Shown: positions 10,656 to 21,068 of the stretch, in pieces
How positions within the stretch are numbered: the first letter of the stretch is position 1
How the letters are laid out: each line of letters opens with the position of its first letter
DNA from: Manduca sexta
Taxonomy: Eukaryota; Arthropoda; Insecta; Lepidoptera; Sphingidae
Direction: 5' to 3'
NCBI RefSeq assembly: GCF_014839805.1
Contig: NC_051124.1
Location: 3,038,001-3,102,000 of the forward strand
Length of the DNA stretch: 64,000 nucleotides
The notes under the pieces: model-generated
What the model was told of the DNA's origin: nothing
The model's database searches: none
The model's input: only the letters and a program-made list of their open reading frames with translations
Position numbers and translations under genes: made by a program

Positions 10656-11065
10656 ACTGCTTGTTTATTAGAAAATTGTGGATTCGTTAGAAAGAATTTT
10701 AACGTCAGAGTATGTTAATTAATAAATTCTTTTCAATTTTATTTCACCATAAAATTGTTTAATTTGTAATTGAAGATTTATGAACTTTGAATTTTATTGA
10801 ATTCTTTGAATTCCAATTGGATTCCCAATATCAATATTTTTATACACTTTAATATAATTGCAATATTTTTGTGGTTTATAAATCTACAACATAATAGAAT
10901 ATACAAAGATTAGGCATAATAATATTTGGTAAACCTTTGCCGATCTAATTTTAAGACTTCTTGCTATAATGGTTTATGTATTTTTAACTTGTTCAGATGA
11001 TAATAGTTTAGCGAGTGAAATGGGCTTACCTATTTTTAAATCGTTTTTATAATATAAATAATATA
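10656..11065. other. AT-rich stretch, nothing recognised
   Basis: No supporting signal on either strand. Confidence 0.5.
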
Positions 11066-11307
11066 ACATCAGCCCTGTATTATATACTATCCCACTGCTG
11101 GGCACGGGCCTCCTATACTACTAAGAGAGATTAGATCTTAGTCCACCACGCTGGCCCAGTGTGGATTGGTAGACTTCAAACAATTTTTTTCAAATTCGTA
11201 TAGAGAATTTCTCAGGTATGCAAGTTTCCTCGCGATGTTTTCCTTTACCATTACAGTAAGCAATGTCACAAAGAATATACACATAATTTTAGAAAACTAG
11301 ACAATCG
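11066..11307 (-). mobile_element. SINE-A copy, head truncated
   Basis: CATCAGCCCTGTATTATATA tail, GGGCACGGGCCTCC, GATTGGTAGACTTC and ATGTTTTCCTTTACC. It ends before the B box. Confidence 0.8.
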
Positions 11308-11738
11308 TCGCTTATAATCTTTGACTTGACGATAATATATTTTTATAGAAAACAACTATAATTTTTTGTGTCAATTCAACATGTTTGCCGATTAATGTTG
11401 TCCTCGCCAGCTTATGGTAGCTCCTTAGTACAGCTATAAAGGTTCTTTACAACAAAAAAACATTAAAATCAGGCTAGTGGCGATACATATTATAGTCACC
11501 AAATTATTTAAATTTTTGTCTTATTATGTACTTAATTAAGTAGAAATTATAATTTGAATAAATTTGTTTGTACTTGACAGGGTCTCAAACTATTTCGATA
11601 TCGAATTTCATGAGTATCGGTACATTGATTTAGTAGCGATTGCGCAACAGAAACACAGTTATTTTCTCTTTTTTTTAGTATGGCTAAGTATTCATGTTAT
11701 TTTTTTCAATTTGGTATATTTTTGCACCTTTTTTACAC
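11308..11738. other. AT-rich stretch, nothing recognised
   Basis: Contains one 70-codon hydrophobic frame (11564-11776) that runs into the hairpin below and has no supporting context. Confidence 0.45.
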
Positions 11739-11797
11739 CACAATTTTGGTGTATAGGTATACTACTATGTCATTAATACCTATACACCAAAATTGTG
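11739..11797. repeat. Perfect 22-bp inverted repeat (hairpin)
   Basis: CACAATTTTGGTGTATAGGT plus AT at 11739-11760 is the exact reverse complement of 11776-11797, with a 15-nt loop. It could be a small foldback element or a stem-loop RNA. No flanking duplication was identified. Confidence 0.7.
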
Positions 11798-12104
11798 TTA
11801 TAATTGTAACAATAATATTATACTACACGTGTAGGTATATATAATACAACCTTCTCCTTTTTTGAAGCCGGTAAAAATATACAAATTCATAGTCCAAGAT
11901 AAAACGGGAGGCTTTTAACTTTCGAATATGAAATATGCTAGAAAAAGTAATATCTATTTGCGTGGGCCAATCTAATCTCGCAGGGTAATAAATCAGAGTA
12001 GTGACGTCACGTTTCATAGTGTCGTTATTGCTGTTTGATGACGTAAGCATTATTTACACGGGAGAATGACACCCATGGCCTATGAAATCTGTTATGATTT
12101 AATA

Positions 12105-12265
12105 TACAGGGTCACTTTGAGATGCGTGAATAAAAAAAAACACATAATCGTATTTATCTCTGCTAAGATTGTGTCAAAAATCATCCATGAATAAAAAATA
12201 TTTTCACCTAAAATCCCAGTTTCACTTTTTGTGTTTTTTGATAATTTTGTAATTTAGTGCGAATA
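12105..12265 (+). mobile_element. TA-type MITE, left portion only
   Basis: Starts TACAGGGTCACTTTGAGATG and runs through GTGTCAAAAATCATCCATGA, TATTTTCACCTAAAATCCCA and GTAATTTAGTGCGAATA. This is the same order as the complete element at 57590-57995. The right end is missing. Confidence 0.6.
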
Positions 12266-12295
12266 TATAATAATAAAAAATATATACAATCGTTA

Positions 12296-12440
12296 GTCGA
12301 CACAATTATGCTTACCTTTTGGAACCGGATATACAGGCTGATCCCGGACACACTTACGTGGGCCACTATCGCGGTTTTTAACACCATGTGTACGGTGTTC
12401 GCTATACGGGCGGATATAAAATCCTACCACCAGCAAAAGT
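12296..12440 (-). repeat. Family C copy
   Basis: Reverse orientation: GTCGACACAATTATGCTTAC, GGAACCGGATATACAGGCTG, TGTGTACGGTGTTCGCTATA and CGGGCGGATATAAAATCC. Confidence 0.75.
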
Positions 12441-13139
12441 ATACGCTAATCAATATTCTTTACCCAAAAAAACTTCAGTACTTAATGTATTTATAATTAA
12501 TGGATACAATATCACTTTAAATCAATTTATGCGAATCTGATATATATAAAGCCAATTACAGAGATTAACGCTTCAAACAGGTCGTAGGGTAAGGCTAGGC
12601 GGTGTAGCCGCCGAGATCAAGACCTCCAGACCCTGACCCACCTTTAAGCAATCCTGTGATACTAACAAAGCATCTCCAATCAAAAAGTTTAAGCGAGGTC
12701 CTTTTTCCCGCCCGGGTCTTTGGTAAGTGAGTTAAACACTGGACCTTGGGGGATTTTTATTGTTTTACACCTGGACCTTTGTTAACTACTAGTGACATGG
12801 GAATTTATGATTCTTGTCTCAACGGGCACTGCCTCTCATTAGCTATTATATCTTTGTCTCATTATGACAAGGTTGTATGCTATATGATATGAAAATTGAA
12901 TTATATATACCACAGGATTTTACTTTTCTTTAATGAAAATTTTAATTAACCCGATAAATATGGGAGCCATGAATTTGTCTTTTCTAGTATTAACCAACAT
13001 GACAATTTTTAATCTCTTTTTGCGAAGTAATAATTAACTTAGTACTTTGTATTGATCGAGCGATATGTAAATCGCTTCAAGCCTAGTAATTGCTTTGTCC
13101 AAAGCATAATAATGTCAACTGCACGGGCGGAGTTACACA
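12441..13139. other. Nothing recognised
   Basis: Includes a moderately GC-richer patch (12580-12780) without protein-like frames. Confidence 0.45.
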
Positions 13140-13159
13140 AAACAGAGGTGTGCTAACTA

Positions 13160-13345
13160 ATGTATAATACTAATAGCTTTGTCCCGCGACTCCGCCGACA
13201 TGAAAATGTTTTTTTTTGGGATAAAAAGCCCATAGCTCTCAGCAGTAATGTAGCTGCGTATTAGTAAAAAAAAAAAAACAATGCGTTCAGTAGTTCCTTA
13301 GATTCGCGCAAAAACAAAGACTATTCAGTTTTATATATTAGCAAA
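13160..13345 (+). mobile_element. Element tail remnant (same class as 9390)
   Basis: CTTTGTCCCGCGACTCCGCC, TTTGGGATAAAAAGCCCATA and GCGTTCAGTAGTTCCTTAGA are the familiar phrases of this repeat tail, interrupted by a poly-A run. Confidence 0.5.
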
Positions 13346-15280
13346 CATTACATTATTATTTGTTTCCGAGATGTTTTTTATTTTCTCGACTGCTTTAGTT
13401 TGACAGATAAGGTACCTGAAGAAACTTGGAACAATAAATTGTTCCAGTATTTCACCGGGAAACTTTACTTATTTTTTCCTATGAGGAAAAGAAATCTTTT
13501 TATGTGGTAAAGTCGTGATGAGGAAAGTATTGTACGTGTAGTATGAATGGGGATGATTTCCAAAATAACTTGAAGTTATAAAGTTTTCTGTTGCATTTTG
13601 TGAGTAGAATGATTATAATGGAATAGCACATCCATTTATTGACATAGTATTAGCTTTTCTAATTAAAGGTTATTAAAACTTAAATTTAAATAAGGTAAGG
13701 TAACCGTTTATGGCCCACATCATTTTAAAATATTCATAAAATTGTTTCATAAAGAATCAATGAGACATACCTTTGATTAAGTTATAATATTGTGTCAAAG
13801 GATTCTCTTATTATTTCTTAATAAAACAATTACAATATTTTAATAATAAAAATAATACAAAAACAATACTATATGTTTATTAATTTCATAATAAATGAAT
13901 TTAAAAAATCGTCTGAAGGAAATTATAATATAAATACCGCGATAAAATCCAAAAAATAGTGTCATTTCGATAAAAAGGTATATTTTAGTATTTCAACACA
14001 AAAAAATTAAAACGTGGATGGTGGGCCATTTCAGGTATCGGGCTCCGGTCATACTACCTTACTATTATAATTGTTTTATTCTGGCACGTCTGTCATATTA
14101 CAGCGAAGACTAAATAAGGTGCCCTACTTTAGATGTTGTGGTATAAGGCTCAGAATTTACCATTACTTTAATATTCATGTGATTAGTTATCAATGTTTGA
14201 TTACCTTGATTGTTTGAAACAATAACAATCGTAGCCCTATACAGTGGAGTTACTTTGCCGTGCAAGACTTAAGAAAAGACCCTGTTGATAAGACAGTTGT
14301 GTAGGTTCTGTGTCAAAAGAAACTACGATATCTAAGTCAAGTTCAAGGTGCTGCCGTAGTGGTCACTTATCACAGCCTTGATCGTCTCAAGTATAGGCTT
14401 TACCTTGTTCATTACTTACTAAAAGAGATATAACAGAGTTCGATTATTATTAAAAACAAATATTTTACTTATAAGTAGGGGCTCTTGTTCATTACTTTTG
14501 AAAAATTATCACAATAGTGTCGATTACTGTTGAAAAAAAACATTTTAGTAATAAGTGCGATAAATGTGAAAGTTTTTGAAGAAATGTTTGTAAAAAGTAA
14601 AATTATAACCCGTAAATGCATTTGAATGAATTTTTTACATAGATATATCAAATCCTGACTTTTTTTCTGGATAAACTGATAATGGAACTTATACTTATTC
14701 TAGGAAAGTTATTATACATAGACAGTGCCGCGAACAAAAACTAGTCAATAAAGACTTCTTCGCACCAGCTGTTATACAGGTGGATTTTTCAGATGGGGTA
14801 ACAAGGGCAGCTACCTTAACCGCTGAAGCTACAAGAAAACTTTCCTAGGACACTGTCCATAAATTTTTAAAATCATTAAAATCTCAATTCCCAGATTTTG
14901 GAAAATACAACAGTTAACAAAAATAGGCAATTTATGCAATAATTCTTTTGATGTCAATCGATCCCAATGACTATAACGCTATGGAACTATTAGAGGTTTG
15001 AATACATTTAAGGTCAAAATTCCAAAATTCTGTCCATACATTTTAAAGTTAAAGCGACTGCGATGCGCTTTCAACATTTACAAAAAAATGTTATTAAGAA
15101 AGTTTATATGAAAAGGTATTTTTGTATCTTAGCTTCACTTATGTTATGTTTTGTTCACTTCTATTATAATAAGAAGTTATGTTTTAAAGTACCTAATCTA
15201 ACAATTATTTCTATAGCCACTAAGTAGTTATTTATTAGTTACCCATCTTAATTTTAATAATTTAGTATTCTGATTTATAG
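13346..15280. other. Long AT-rich stretch without recognisable genes
   Basis: A short family E fragment (AATTATAATATAAATACCGC, about 13918-13985) is the only familiar sequence. No frame here shows a domain. Confidence 0.45.
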
Positions 15281-15570
15281 CTTGTATTAACAACTGTCCC
15301 ACTGCTGAGCACGGGCCTCTTATACTATTCAGAGGTTAGATAATAGTCCGCCATCTTGGTATAATGAGGATTGGTAAACTTCCCATTCCCTCAAATATCT
15401 AAGGTACGTAGGTTTCTTTACAATATTTTCCTTCATTGTTAAAGCAAGCGATAATTCATAAAGAATACATAAATAATCTTAGAAAAGTCAGAGATGTGTG
15501 CCCTTGGCTATTAAACCTGTGGACATTCGTCTCGGCATTCCGTTGCACTCTCAACTATGCTGTCGTCGCT
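15281..15570 (-). mobile_element. SINE-A, diverged near full-length copy
   Basis: Tail GCTGAGCACGGGCCTCTTAT, body ATATTTTCCTTCATTGTTAA and CATAAAGAATACATAAATAA, head GGACATTCGTCTCGGCATTC and CAACTATGCTGTCGTCGC. The B box is mutated to ATTAAACCTG. Confidence 0.82.
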
Positions 15571-16089
15571 TACTTAATCTTAATCTTAATAATATTTTAT
15601 TTCCATCATAACTATAAAAATGACAAAATCAAATAGGGCAAAAACTAAACTCACAATGAAAGGTGATCACGAAACACGACAAGCGAACTCTGAAATTGGG
15701 CCCATATATCTGTCAAATCGCTTTGGTATTAATAACACGCGATACCGTCTGATTTTGACACAAAACTGATGGTTTCATTCTAAATAAAAACAATCGCACA
15801 TCACGCTTTTACCTCCGAGGGGGTACGTAGTGATGCAACTAGGGAATCATCACTTTTTTATTATATACACAATAAGTTCGTATATTGTTTAGTATTCCGT
15901 TCCTTTAATTTAACCTTTGTTCCTAAGACGCAGTTAAGATATACTCTGTCGTTGATGGCCTAAAAAACAGGCTATGCCTAGTTTGGGTACCCTTAAGAAT
16001 TCTAGTATTAAGAATCTCAGTTTCATATTAATTTGTTTTAAGTATTTAGAATTAAGTCACATCTGATATTTCAATAAAGAATTTCAATA
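15571..16089. other. Nothing recognised
   Basis: No repeat family or coding support. Confidence 0.45.
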
Positions 16090-16257
16090 TCGCTATGTGT
16101 GTTCCATCCCATGATGTGATAGAGAGGAAACTGTTCATATCGTGCATAAAATCCAGACTTTGGGTTGATACTGCGCAAAACATACCCGCAGGTTTCAAAC
16201 CTGCGACTTCAGAGCGGTGTTTTACCGCCCACGCAACATACCTACGACACCAAGGCA
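16090..16257 (-). mobile_element. Family D SINE copy
   Basis: Minus strand: head CTTGGTGTCGTAGGTATGTT, a B box reading GTTTGAAACCTGC, then the tail with the reverse complement of TGTGTGTTCCATCCCATGAT. Overlapping 68- and 81-codon frames are shadows of it. Confidence 0.65.
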
Positions 16258-16888
16258 TTCTTTAATTTCATCCTATGTACCCATAACAAAATAGTAGAGA
16301 AAGATTTGGTTTACTGCATGACCTCGATCGGTACCATCAATATTGAAAACAAACGAAAAGTAAATTGTCAAACAGGAGAGACGGGAGTGGAAATTTATTT
16401 CACCGTTTGAAAGCAATAGCAAACTGTCAATAGGGGACCGGCTTATGCTTGATTTTGTACATTATTCTATATGTAATGGTTAATAATACGAAAAAGAAAC
16501 ACTCAACAACTGCATAAAAATTGGTTAAAGAATGAGCGAGTAATTCATATTTAAAATATTGTAATGTGCAGAAGTGGGCGCGATGTGGGGATATCGCTTC
16601 ATCTCTTTCTTTCGCACGCGTCGTAATACCCTATGACGTCACATGTGGGTATTTCGTCTCTTTTCTGTTTCTTGTTAATTATCCCTTCTACCGAAATTCA
16701 AAGACTTATAACTTGTTGATTTTTTACCGGATTTTAATAATTCCTTCAGTGTTATAATTTATATTATGTAAATATTTGATAATAGTAAAGATAAAAAATG
16801 GGTCCGGTACTCTATTTACGTAAGTTTGCCTTGATATTATCTTATACTAGGCGGCTTTAGATAATAATAAATCTAATACATAAGGCAT
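16258..16888. other. Nothing recognised
   Basis: The only frame of note, 16566-16757, has no recognisable domain. Confidence 0.45.
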
Positions 16889-17042
16889 CAGTGGAGAAGG
16901 GTCCATATAACTCGATTCCTACCATCCTTTATGTAGAATTTAGATTCTAATTATCATTAGAACGATTTGCAGACTGCATCCATGCATAGTACCTACATGT
17001 TGTGTCTGGTTCCCTTTAGAAAAATTTCGCCTGTCGCCACTG
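16889..17042 (-). mobile_element. Family F hAT-like MITE (best copy)
   Basis: Starts CAGTGGAG and ends CGCCACTG, so the terminal bases are inverted. It is flanked by TAAGGCAT (16881-16888) and GAGGGCAT (17043-17050), which agree at 6 of 8 positions, as expected for a decayed 8-bp hAT target duplication. The interior matches the copies at 1423 and 4828. It has no coding capacity. Confidence 0.6.
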
Positions 17043-17049
17043 GAGGGCA

Positions 17050-17240
17050 TGATATAGCCTAGTTGCAAATAAAATGGTCAACCGAGACGAATATTCCCGT
17101 TCAAAACTCAAGACACACATGACTTTTCGAACTTACGTGTGTTAGTCAATTATTGTTCCCTATAATGACAAAAAACATCATGAAGAAACCTACATATTTA
17201 AGAGTTCTTCACAAGAATTATATTATTAACAGGGCTCTTA
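17050..17240 (+). mobile_element. SINE-A head-half, strongly decayed
   Basis: GATATAGCCTAGTTGC (A box), GAGACGAATATTCCC, CATCATGAAGAAACCTACAT and TTAAGAGTTCTTC follow SINE-A order. It is truncated before the tail. Confidence 0.65.
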
Positions 17241-17571
17241 TCTTATAAAAGTGTGAGCTCATCTTGGTCACCTTTAGGTAATCCACTTATTTATGGCATA
17301 AAAATCTTTAACACTGTCATTAGAAAGTTCATTATCTACTACGAAGATTACCTAAATACTGCTAAACTATTACGATCTAGACACATTAAAGATATTATTG
17401 CGTGTTATAAAAACGATAAGAACGAACACCATAAAAAGGACATATTCGTGTATGAAATACATTGGAATGTAGATGGAAAATAGCTGTGGCTGAATGTGAC
17501 TTTGTCTGTAACCGATATTTTGTTGACTGTATTTACATACATCATTTACATATAATTTTTGTTTATTGCTT
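17241..17571. other. Nothing recognised
   Basis: Contains a 76-codon frame (17253-17483), lysine- and isoleucine-rich, with no family resemblance. Confidence 0.4.
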
Positions 17572-17863
17572 TGAATGACGAGACGAGCTTGCCGTCCGCC
17601 TGATGCTAAGCGATACGACCGCCCATAAACAGCAAAATACCATCCAACATCTTGAATTACAAAGTATTGTTGGGTATTCTACTGCGCTCGCCATCCTGAG
17701 ACATGAGATGTTAAGTCTTATTATGTCCAGTAGTTACACTGGCTACAATGTCCTTCTAACCGGATCCCAACAGTGACTACACACTGCTGCTTGGCGGCAG
17801 AAATAGACATTGCGGTGGTACCTACCCAGGCGGACTCTCACATATGAGAGACCTACCACCAAT
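17572..17863 (+). repeat. Family B copy, near complete
   Basis: GACGAGACGAGCTTGCCGTC through ATTGCGGTGGTACCTACCCA (about 17811-17830) to CACATATGAGAGACCTACCA. Its uninterrupted GGTGGTACCTACCCAGG is the intact form of the site into which Copia inserted at 31.2 kb. Confidence 0.87.
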
Positions 17864-17929
17864 AACACAACAGTGACTACAAGTGGCAGCAGAAATAGTT
17901 CTGCTGCCACTTGTAGTCACTGTTGTGTT
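17864..17929. repeat. Perfect palindrome with 31-bp arms
   Basis: 17864-17894 is the exact reverse complement of 17899-17929, separated by ATAG. It forms the junction between two family B copies in opposite orientation. The arm sequence (ACACAACAGTGACTACAAGT) is family B sequence. Confidence 0.9.
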
Positions 17930-18090
17930 CTGGTTTAAAGAAAATTGGGGCCAGTGTAACTATTGGACATAATAAGACTTCACATCTCATGTCTTAGGAT
18001 GGCGAGCACAGTGAAATACCATAAATACTTTGTAATTCAAGCTGTTGGGTGGTGTTTCTACTGTTTATGGGCTGTTGTATCGTTGTAACT
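17930..18090 (-). repeat. Family B copy in inverted orientation
   Basis: CCAGTGTAACTATTGGACAT, CACATCTCATGTCTTAGGAT, GGCGAGCACAGTGAAATACC and TTTCTACTGTTTATGGGCTG, facing the copy at 17572. Confidence 0.83.
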
Positions 18091-18929
18091 CTTTTACATC
18101 GGTTACCAAGTGTCTACAATTATTGTTTGAACATAATGCTTCTGCATACATGAATGATGAGTCATCTTAAAACTTATGTGTAATCGTTTTCAAAAAGGTT
18201 TTCTTGTTTACCGAAGCTGTTACTTTATCCGTGAACTTGATATTTATCTTAAGATTCTAATATGCCTCGGTGGCGCTTTAGAGAGGAGGAGCGAGGAGAA
18301 GAGGAGCTTACCGTTCCCCTATGGTATGACATAAAAAGCAATCAATAATAGAAAGCAATGGCTTGGTGACATTCAATACGTTCATTACCCTAACAAATTA
18401 TTGGCCAATACTGACTACAATTTCGTTCAAACCAGAATACGATGGTAGCATAATACTGCTTGACGGCAGAAATGGACGATGATATTCCTCGCATAGAATT
18501 GCATTTCTTTCTAAGCGCAATTTACCCTGAGATATTTGATATGCAGTATTCATAATTAACTTAAGAGCTTTACATGTGGTTCCTGAATCTGATCCCTAGG
18601 GATTATATTCTATTACCCGGATAATGTCTGTTACGTATTGCCTCGTGCGGCTTATTTATTGTTATTGATTACTCGCTCGAGAAGATAGCACTTCGAGTAA
18701 CAACTAAGATGCAGCGTAGACGGACGATGTTTTTAGAGTCAGATTTTTTATGAACGTATCCAGTTTTGATCAGTCCTACATCAAATAATGTGTTTTTTTT
18801 TTGTCGTCTATAAATGTAGGTACAGTTACCCTCAAATTGTACACGCGAATTAACATTAAATAACTATTATAAAGTGATGAATATTGATATTATTATTTTT
18901 TTTTTATCTTTTTTACGTACGCCCTAAAC
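18091..18929. other. Mostly unrecognised, with a decayed family B trace
   Basis: About 18300-18500 (GAGCTTACCGTTCCCCTATG, ATACTGCTTGACGGCAGAAA) resembles family B at low identity. Confidence 0.4.
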
Positions 18930-19100
18930 TGCCCTTTCGACTATTTTTATCATCTCCATCCAATGGTTGTCTGGTAGAGATCGCCTCGAGTGATAACACC
19001 GCCATTTGTACCACCAGTGTAATCTTTTCCACCGTCTGTATACAAATTTGTCTTCTTTTTTTTACATTTTCGGTGTCCAAAAAGTTTTAAATAAATATGT
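18930..19100 (+). mobile_element. Jockey-like LINE 3' untranslated remnant
   Basis: GGTTGTCTGGTAGAGATCGC, AGTGATAACACCGCCATTTG and TACCACCAGTGTAATC form the GG-T-TGTCTGG-AGAGATCGC style of 3' UTR familiar from lepidopteran LINEs. A related TTGACTGGTAGAGAATGCC lies at 36.36 kb. Confidence 0.5.
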
Positions 19101-19205
19101 CTTCCTGACTGGTATACGTTAATTTGGAGCTGGTTCGTAAGGTGATTTGCCTGTAAATTCTGTCAAGGGATAGCAGATTAATTAATCATTTTTATGAGCT
19201 CAAAA

Positions 19206-19490
19206 GTTTCAAAAGCGAGTAAGAAGTGGAATTGACTGCCAATGTCCACAGGTTCAAAAATCAAGAGCACACACTCTGACTTTTCCAGTCATGTGGGTAT
19301 TCTTTTTGAATTATCGATTGCTTTAACAGTGAAGAAAAACATTGTGGGGAAACAGGCATAAGTTTTATTACTGAAGTTTGCCAGTCGGCACTAGGTTAGT
19401 GTGGAGGACTAAGGCCTAATCCCTCTCAGTAGTAGAGGAGGCACGTACCCAACAGTGAAACAGTATTTAATACAAGGCTGATATTATTAT
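19206..19490 (+). mobile_element. SINE-A copy, diverged
   Basis: GAATTGACTGCCAATGTCCA, CAGGTTCAAAAATC (B box remnant), AAGGCCTAATCCCTCTCAGT and GGCTGATATTATTATA. Confidence 0.82.
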
Positions 19491-20242
19491 AAATATGTAA
19501 TTCCCCAAAAGCTGTCTGTTTGTATATTGTGATCGATTTTCTTAAAATCTAATTAACGGATTTTTGTATTGTTTTTACCAAAAGAGTGCAATTCTTGAGA
19601 AAGGTTTACGTACAGTACATTACGGTTTTATGTTAATTTACAGAAAAATAACGATTACTGTTGAAGAGGTCGCGTGATTGTAAAAATGTCGTGGGTCGGG
19701 AATTACGCGGAAAAGACTTTGTGACATACTGATTTCCACTTCAATTTTTTTTTTTTAGTTATTAGGGATCACCAACAGAATTTACAATATTACCTACGAA
19801 TAACTAAACAAAAAGAAACATCTGGACTAATTGCACTTCTAATAACAGGCAAACACAACATGCTCAAGGTTAGAAAAAAAATTTAAGCATATAAAAATAA
19901 AAAAGAGAAATAGTTCAAGTCAAAACTTCGTATAAGGTGTTTAAGATACGCTGATTGTATTTGACGTCATGGACACTCTGAATTTTCGTGTCATATTAAT
20001 CTATCGACACGTCCAACTCAGAATCATTAACTGATTTTTTTACGTTTGGTTGTGATCGAGAAGCAGTCTTACAAATACACACCGATTTATTAACATTAGA
20101 ATTAGGGTTGTCACTGAAACTTAAACTATTATATTTATATTATGGTAAAAAAAAATTGTTTTCAGTGTGTGTTTCAAAATTCAGTGAAAGAATCAGGTGA
20201 CTTTTAAAGACTTTTTTGCGTGGCCAAAAAAAAACATTATCG
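19491..20242. other. Nothing recognised
   Basis: AT-rich, several homopolymer runs. Confidence 0.45.
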
Positions 20243-20471
20243 CTACCATCACTGGGGGTGTGTGGAACGGTTTTTTTGGTTTCCCTGGTCTTACAGCCTA
20301 GACATTCGGGTGTACAACATCATCTGAGCGACCTTTGAACTGAGTCCTTAGCCCCTGTGTACCGCACTACGGCATACCAACCAAAACCCTCGGTAGTCTT
20401 CTTCGCCGTATACGGGACGGCCCCGGGGTATCTTGTTGCACTAAGATAGCTGCTCAGAACCGTCCCTGACT
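20243..20471. repeat. GC-rich island of unknown class with weak inverted ends
   Basis: The left edge GGAACGGTTTT and the right edge AGAACCGTCCC are imperfect inverted matches. The interior (CCCTGTGTACCGCACTACGG, GTATACGGGACGGCCCCGGG) is much richer in GC than its flanks. It is probably a transposable-element remnant, but I do not recognise the family. Confidence 0.35.
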
Positions 20472-20778
20472 TTTTATAACCTTAACTTTAGCAATAATTA
20501 GAATAAAATAAGGACACCTAAAGTTAAGCATTAATATTTCATCTTTACTTAAATATTTCTGTATTTGCTTTTCGAGAAGCAATCAGTTATTTCATTCCAA
20601 AACTTATCAGGCCTTCATCCCCGAAGAGTTACGCAAAGACGCAACAAGACTGTAAGTTCGCCAAGCTTATATCCCTAGCTTATATCTTATATTGATAGAA
20701 GTTTATTGATTATACTACATTTTAAACGGCTTAATCGGCTTCTATAATCTGGCTGTTGCGTATATAAAAATACCTATA
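20472..20778. other. Nothing recognised
   Basis: No repeat or coding support. Confidence 0.45.
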
Positions 20779-20786
20779 GTTAGGGG

Positions 20787-21060
20787 CAGGGGCGTAGCAA
20801 GGTAACTAAAGGCCCTGAAGCAAAAAAAAAACTAGGGCCCCGACTATTTAAAATCCTTTGTTCCGTATTCTTCGTATTCCGAATTCGACGTAGGTACTCC
20901 AGATTTGTCATTATCCAGATTCTTCGTAATACAGTCGATTCCGTAATAAAATTAAAAACCAAATACAATTTATAGTTTGTAAGTCAGAGTCTGAGGGGCC
21001 CCCTGAGCGCAAGGGTTCAGGGGTACTGCCTCGTCTAGCCCTCCGATAGCTACGCCACTA
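20787..21060. mobile_element. hAT-type MITE with perfect 8-bp target duplication
   Basis: The ends are CAGGGGCGTAGC and GCTACGCCACTA (inverted). GTTAGGGG flanks it on both sides (20779-20786 and 21061-21068). An 8-bp duplication plus CAGGGG termini are hAT hallmarks. Purine-rich GGCCC blocks near both ends are subterminal. At 274 bp it cannot encode a transposase, so it is non-autonomous. The 62-codon minus-strand frame inside is spurious. Confidence 0.8.
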
Positions 21061-21068
21061 GTTAGGGG

